The notes under the pieces were generated by a model. It saw only the letters and a list, made by a program, of their open reading frames with translations. It was not told where the DNA came from and ran no database searches. This document shows, in pieces, positions 5,982-7,320 of a stretch of 7,320 nt of DNA. The stretch spans positions 1 through 7,320 of the forward strand of contig JAJDCT010000479.1 of the NCBI GenBank assembly GCA_029260695.1, written 5' to 3'. Source of the stretch: Phycisphaeraceae bacterium (lineage in GTDB: Bacteria > Planctomycetota > Phycisphaerae > Phycisphaerales > Phycisphaeraceae). The translations under genes and the position numbers were made by a program. The stretch's first letter is position 1; each line of letters begins with the position of its first letter.

Positions 5982-6063
5982 GCTAAACCTCACGGACTAC
6001 GGTTAAAGTTAAACCGCGCTAAACGGCAAGCCCGTGCCGTACATCTAAATCATCACGTAATTC

Positions 6064-6090
6064 AAAACCGCCATGCGCACTGATACGCGG
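6064..6090 (-). terminator. Possible terminator of the minus-strand secreted-protein pair
   Basis: On the minus strand, CCGC (6090-6087) can pair with GCGG (6071-6068), followed directly by TTTT (6067-6064). The stem is only 4 bp with a 15-nt loop, so this is a weak candidate. It lies 14 nt beyond the TAG stop of the gene ending at 6104. Confidence 0.25.
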
Positions 6091-6103
6091 AGCAGGGCGC
6101 AAC

Positions 6104-6778
6104 CTACTCGCTTTGGGTGTCTTCTGGGGGCGCTTGATCCGAAGTATCCTGCGGCGGTGAGGTGTCGGTGGGAGCGGGCGCCCTCGATGCTCGCTCTGCC
6201 ATGAGGTGAGGTGGCAGGCGGTGTGCCCTGGGCAGAACGGGCCAAGGCTGTTGAGGTTGGCCGGTCGCGGGGGTGTCGATACGGCCGTCGATGCGAGTAT
6301 CAAATCGGGTACTTCCCAAGCCATCGTCGTAGATGTCTGTGTAAGGCACGAAACCGTTTGACGTGGTGGGCGAAAGATCAAAAACGGTGTTGGGAGGGAT
6401 CAGGTCGATGAAGCGGCCGTCCTGCGACGGCGCGATGTTGAGCTTGAGTTCACCAAAGGGGTCTTGGACGAGGTAGTCTGGGCGGTCGATCCAGGCGGTG
6501 ACGCCGGGCTCGCGTAGCTGGTACTGCTGAGAGAGTGGCTGGCCCTGTAAAGGCCATCCGGACCCCGTTTCGGGCCTGCGGTACAACGAGCCGGTCTGGC
6601 CGTAGACCCCGATGCCCTGCTCGACTCTGCGCGAGCTGGTGGCACGCAGGTCCAGATCACTGACTGATTGGTCAACCGGCTCCCACTGCGTGCCTTCGTC
6701 TGCAACGGCAGGCGATGTGTGTACACCGACAGCAGCGAGAAGAACGGCCAGCAGGATGGGTCTGCTTGCGCGGTGCAT
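6104..6778 (-). CDS. Secreted protein of unknown function with Pro-rich C-terminus (224 aa)
   Basis: I do not recognise a family. An N-terminal Sec signal peptide is clear: MHRASRP, a hydrophobic core (about 8-19), and a cleavage site after SPAVA (22-26) before DEG. The middle (about 30-160) is rich in Gly, Asp, Gln and aromatic residues: IGVYGQTGSLYRRPE (56-70), VTAWIDRPDYLVQDPFGELK (93-112), FIDLIPPNTVFDLSP (123-137) and NGFVPYTDIYDDGLGS (141-156). It has no cysteine and no further membrane segment. The tail (about 165-224) is rich in Pro, Gln, Thr and Ala and is probably disordered. A GGTGGGA ribosome site lies upstream of the ATG at 6778. The gene follows another minus-strand gene after 74 bp, so the two are likely co-transcribed. 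Export to the periplasm or envelope is well supported; the role is unknown. Confidence 0.8.
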   Translation of the reverse strand: MHRASRPILLAVLLAAVGVHTSPAVADEGTQWEPVDQSVSDLDLRATSSRRVEQGIGVYGQTGSLYRRPETGSGWPLQGQPLSQQYQLREPGVTAWIDRPDYLVQDPFGELKLNIAPSQDGRFIDLIPPNTVFDLSPTTSNGFVPYTDIYDDGLGSTRFDTRIDGRIDTPATGQPQQPWPVLPRAHRLPPHLMAERASRAPAPTDTSPPQDTSDQAPPEDTQSE

Positions 6779-6812
6779 AAGTTTATTCCCACCGGCTAAA
6801 TCGGCGGCGCAT

Positions 6813-6829
6813 CAGGCCGGTACGGCCTG
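6813..6829. repeat. Hairpin between the two co-directional minus-strand genes
   Basis: CAGGCCG-GTA-CGGCCTG is a perfect 7-bp inverted repeat with a 3-nt loop. It sits in the 74-bp gap, 24 bp past the stop of the upstream gene and 35 bp before the start of the next. No T run follows on the minus strand. It could be an RNA-processing or stabilising stem that sets different levels for the two genes, or a DNA-binding dyad. Confidence 0.5.
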
Positions 6830-6852
6830 CAAGCGCCAATTGAAACTCGGCT

Positions 6853-7320
6853 TTACTTGGTAGGCTGCGTCGCGGCCGCATCAATGGCGTCGTCGACCGC
6901 GTCCTCAACCACCTCTTCAACCGGTACCTCTTCAACCGCCTCGGCTGCTTCCTCGACAACCTCATTGGTCGCTTCTTCGGCGGCTTCCTCGATGGCTTCT
7001 TCGACGGGTTGAGTCGTGGCGGCCTCTGGCTCAACGGCTTCAACCACTTCGGCGGCATCGGCTTGGGCTTTCGACTCGGCGATGGCTTCGGCGGCGACGG
7101 ATTGGGTGGTCTCTTGCACCGGGACGGGGGCGGCGTCCACGGAGCCTGGGGTCTCCGGTGCCGGGCGGTAGCTCACCTTCATCAGCACATTGCAGCCGGT
7201 GAGGTCGACACGGTCACTGCCGACCGGCGTCCCCTTGCGGGCCCTGCCGGTGTCGGTGGGCAGGTCGTCGGCCCGGAAGAGCTCCCAATTCACCCAACTC
7301 GGCGAGACGCCGTCACTGGA
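6853..7320 (-). CDS. Protein with long acidic Ala/Glu/Val tail, C-terminal part (cut by right edge)
   Basis: Only the last 155 codons are in the window; the frame is open to the right edge, so the true start is outside. A GTG at 7293 exists but lies inside what looks like a folded segment (PSWVNWELFRADDLPT, then GRARKGTPVGSDRVDLTGC and VLMKVSYRPAPE), so I do not take it as the start. From about visible residue 57 the protein becomes low-complexity. It is rich in Ala, Glu, Val and Pro, with runs such as PVEEAIEEAAEEATNEVVEE and VEEVPVEEVVEDAVDDAID, and is strongly acidic. A TTQ/ATQ motif recurs at visible residues 71-73, 102-104 and 150-152, the last next to the C-terminal QPTK. The tail could be an extended acidic helix or a disordered spacer. 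No family is recognised. It precedes the secreted 224-aa protein by 74 bp on the same strand. Confidence 0.75.
   Translation of the reverse strand, partial: SSDGVSPSWVNWELFRADDLPTDTGRARKGTPVGSDRVDLTGCNVLMKVSYRPAPETPGSVDAAPVPVQETTQSVAAEAIAESKAQADAAEVVEAVEPEAATTQPVEEAIEEAAEEATNEVVEEAAEAVEEVPVEEVVEDAVDDAIDAAATQPTK
6911..6938. repeat. 15-bp-period direct repeat inside the acidic tail gene
   Basis: ACCTCTTCAACCG occurs twice, at 6911-6923 and 6926-6938. The period is 15 bp, which is five codons (VEEVP / VEEVV on the minus strand). It is in frame and consistent with the tail having grown by short tandem duplication. Confidence 0.7.

Noticed and set aside
6019..6381. Minus-strand open frame of 120 codons overlapping the end of the secreted-protein gene
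   Set aside because: It overlaps in another frame a gene with a clear signal peptide and ribosome site, and its translation is Pro/Arg/His-rich without motif.
6783..7058. Minus-strand open frame of 91 codons rich in Lys, Pro and Arg
   Set aside because: It is the alternate-frame reading of the repetitive acidic tail; the skewed composition is a by-product of the repeated codons.
6890..7090. CRISPR-like or minisatellite array
   Set aside because: The repetition is degenerate, in coding frame, with a short period and no spacers; it reflects a low-complexity protein tail.

Overview
This is a GC-rich bacterial chromosomal window with seven protein-coding genes, two of them cut by the window edges. 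The likely source is a planctomycete, probably near the Phycisphaerae. That placement is an inference from the wording of the proteins (LIPRPSTE in PrmC, a GDCGLGKT P-loop in DnaA, a two-domain GNAT protein, conserved-looking secreted orphans); no rRNA or marker tree is available here. I see no insertion sequence, phage gene, CRISPR array, tRNA or rRNA.

Left part (1-1927). The minus strand carries the first 173 codons of dnaA, starting at a GTG at 521 and running off the left edge. Upstream of dnaA is a 374-bp gene-free gap. It holds one perfect DnaA box (TTATCCACA, minus strand, 874-866), two weaker boxes, an eight-T run and a dyad. It is therefore a candidate replication origin and/or DnaA autoregulatory region. 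Beyond it, also on the minus strand, is a two-domain GNAT acetyltransferase.

Middle (1928-5849). A good sigma70-type promoter (TTGACC-16-TACAAT) overlapped by two inverted repeats drives a plus-strand gene for a 209-aa secreted protein of unknown function. That gene converges on prmC (release-factor glutamine methyltransferase, minus strand). The 123-bp gap between them holds a terminator-like hairpin for each direction. Divergent from prmC is a plus-strand pair, probably co-transcribed: a GT-B/GT4-like glycosyltransferase relative lacking the usual EX7E glutamates, then panC (pantothenate synthetase).

Right part (5850-7320). A 254-bp convergent gap with several hairpins separates panC from a minus-strand pair. 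The upstream member is cut by the right edge and ends in a long acidic Ala/Glu/Val tail. The downstream member is a 224-aa secreted protein with a Pro-rich C-terminus. The two probably form a transcription unit of unknown, likely envelope-related, function.

Most of the window is housekeeping (replication initiation, translation termination, coenzyme A precursor synthesis) mixed with lineage-specific proteins. I found no convincing new multi-gene system. The items most worth a second look are the candidate origin, the operator-like dyads on the promoter at 1963-1990, and the secreted/acidic-tail pair at the right end.
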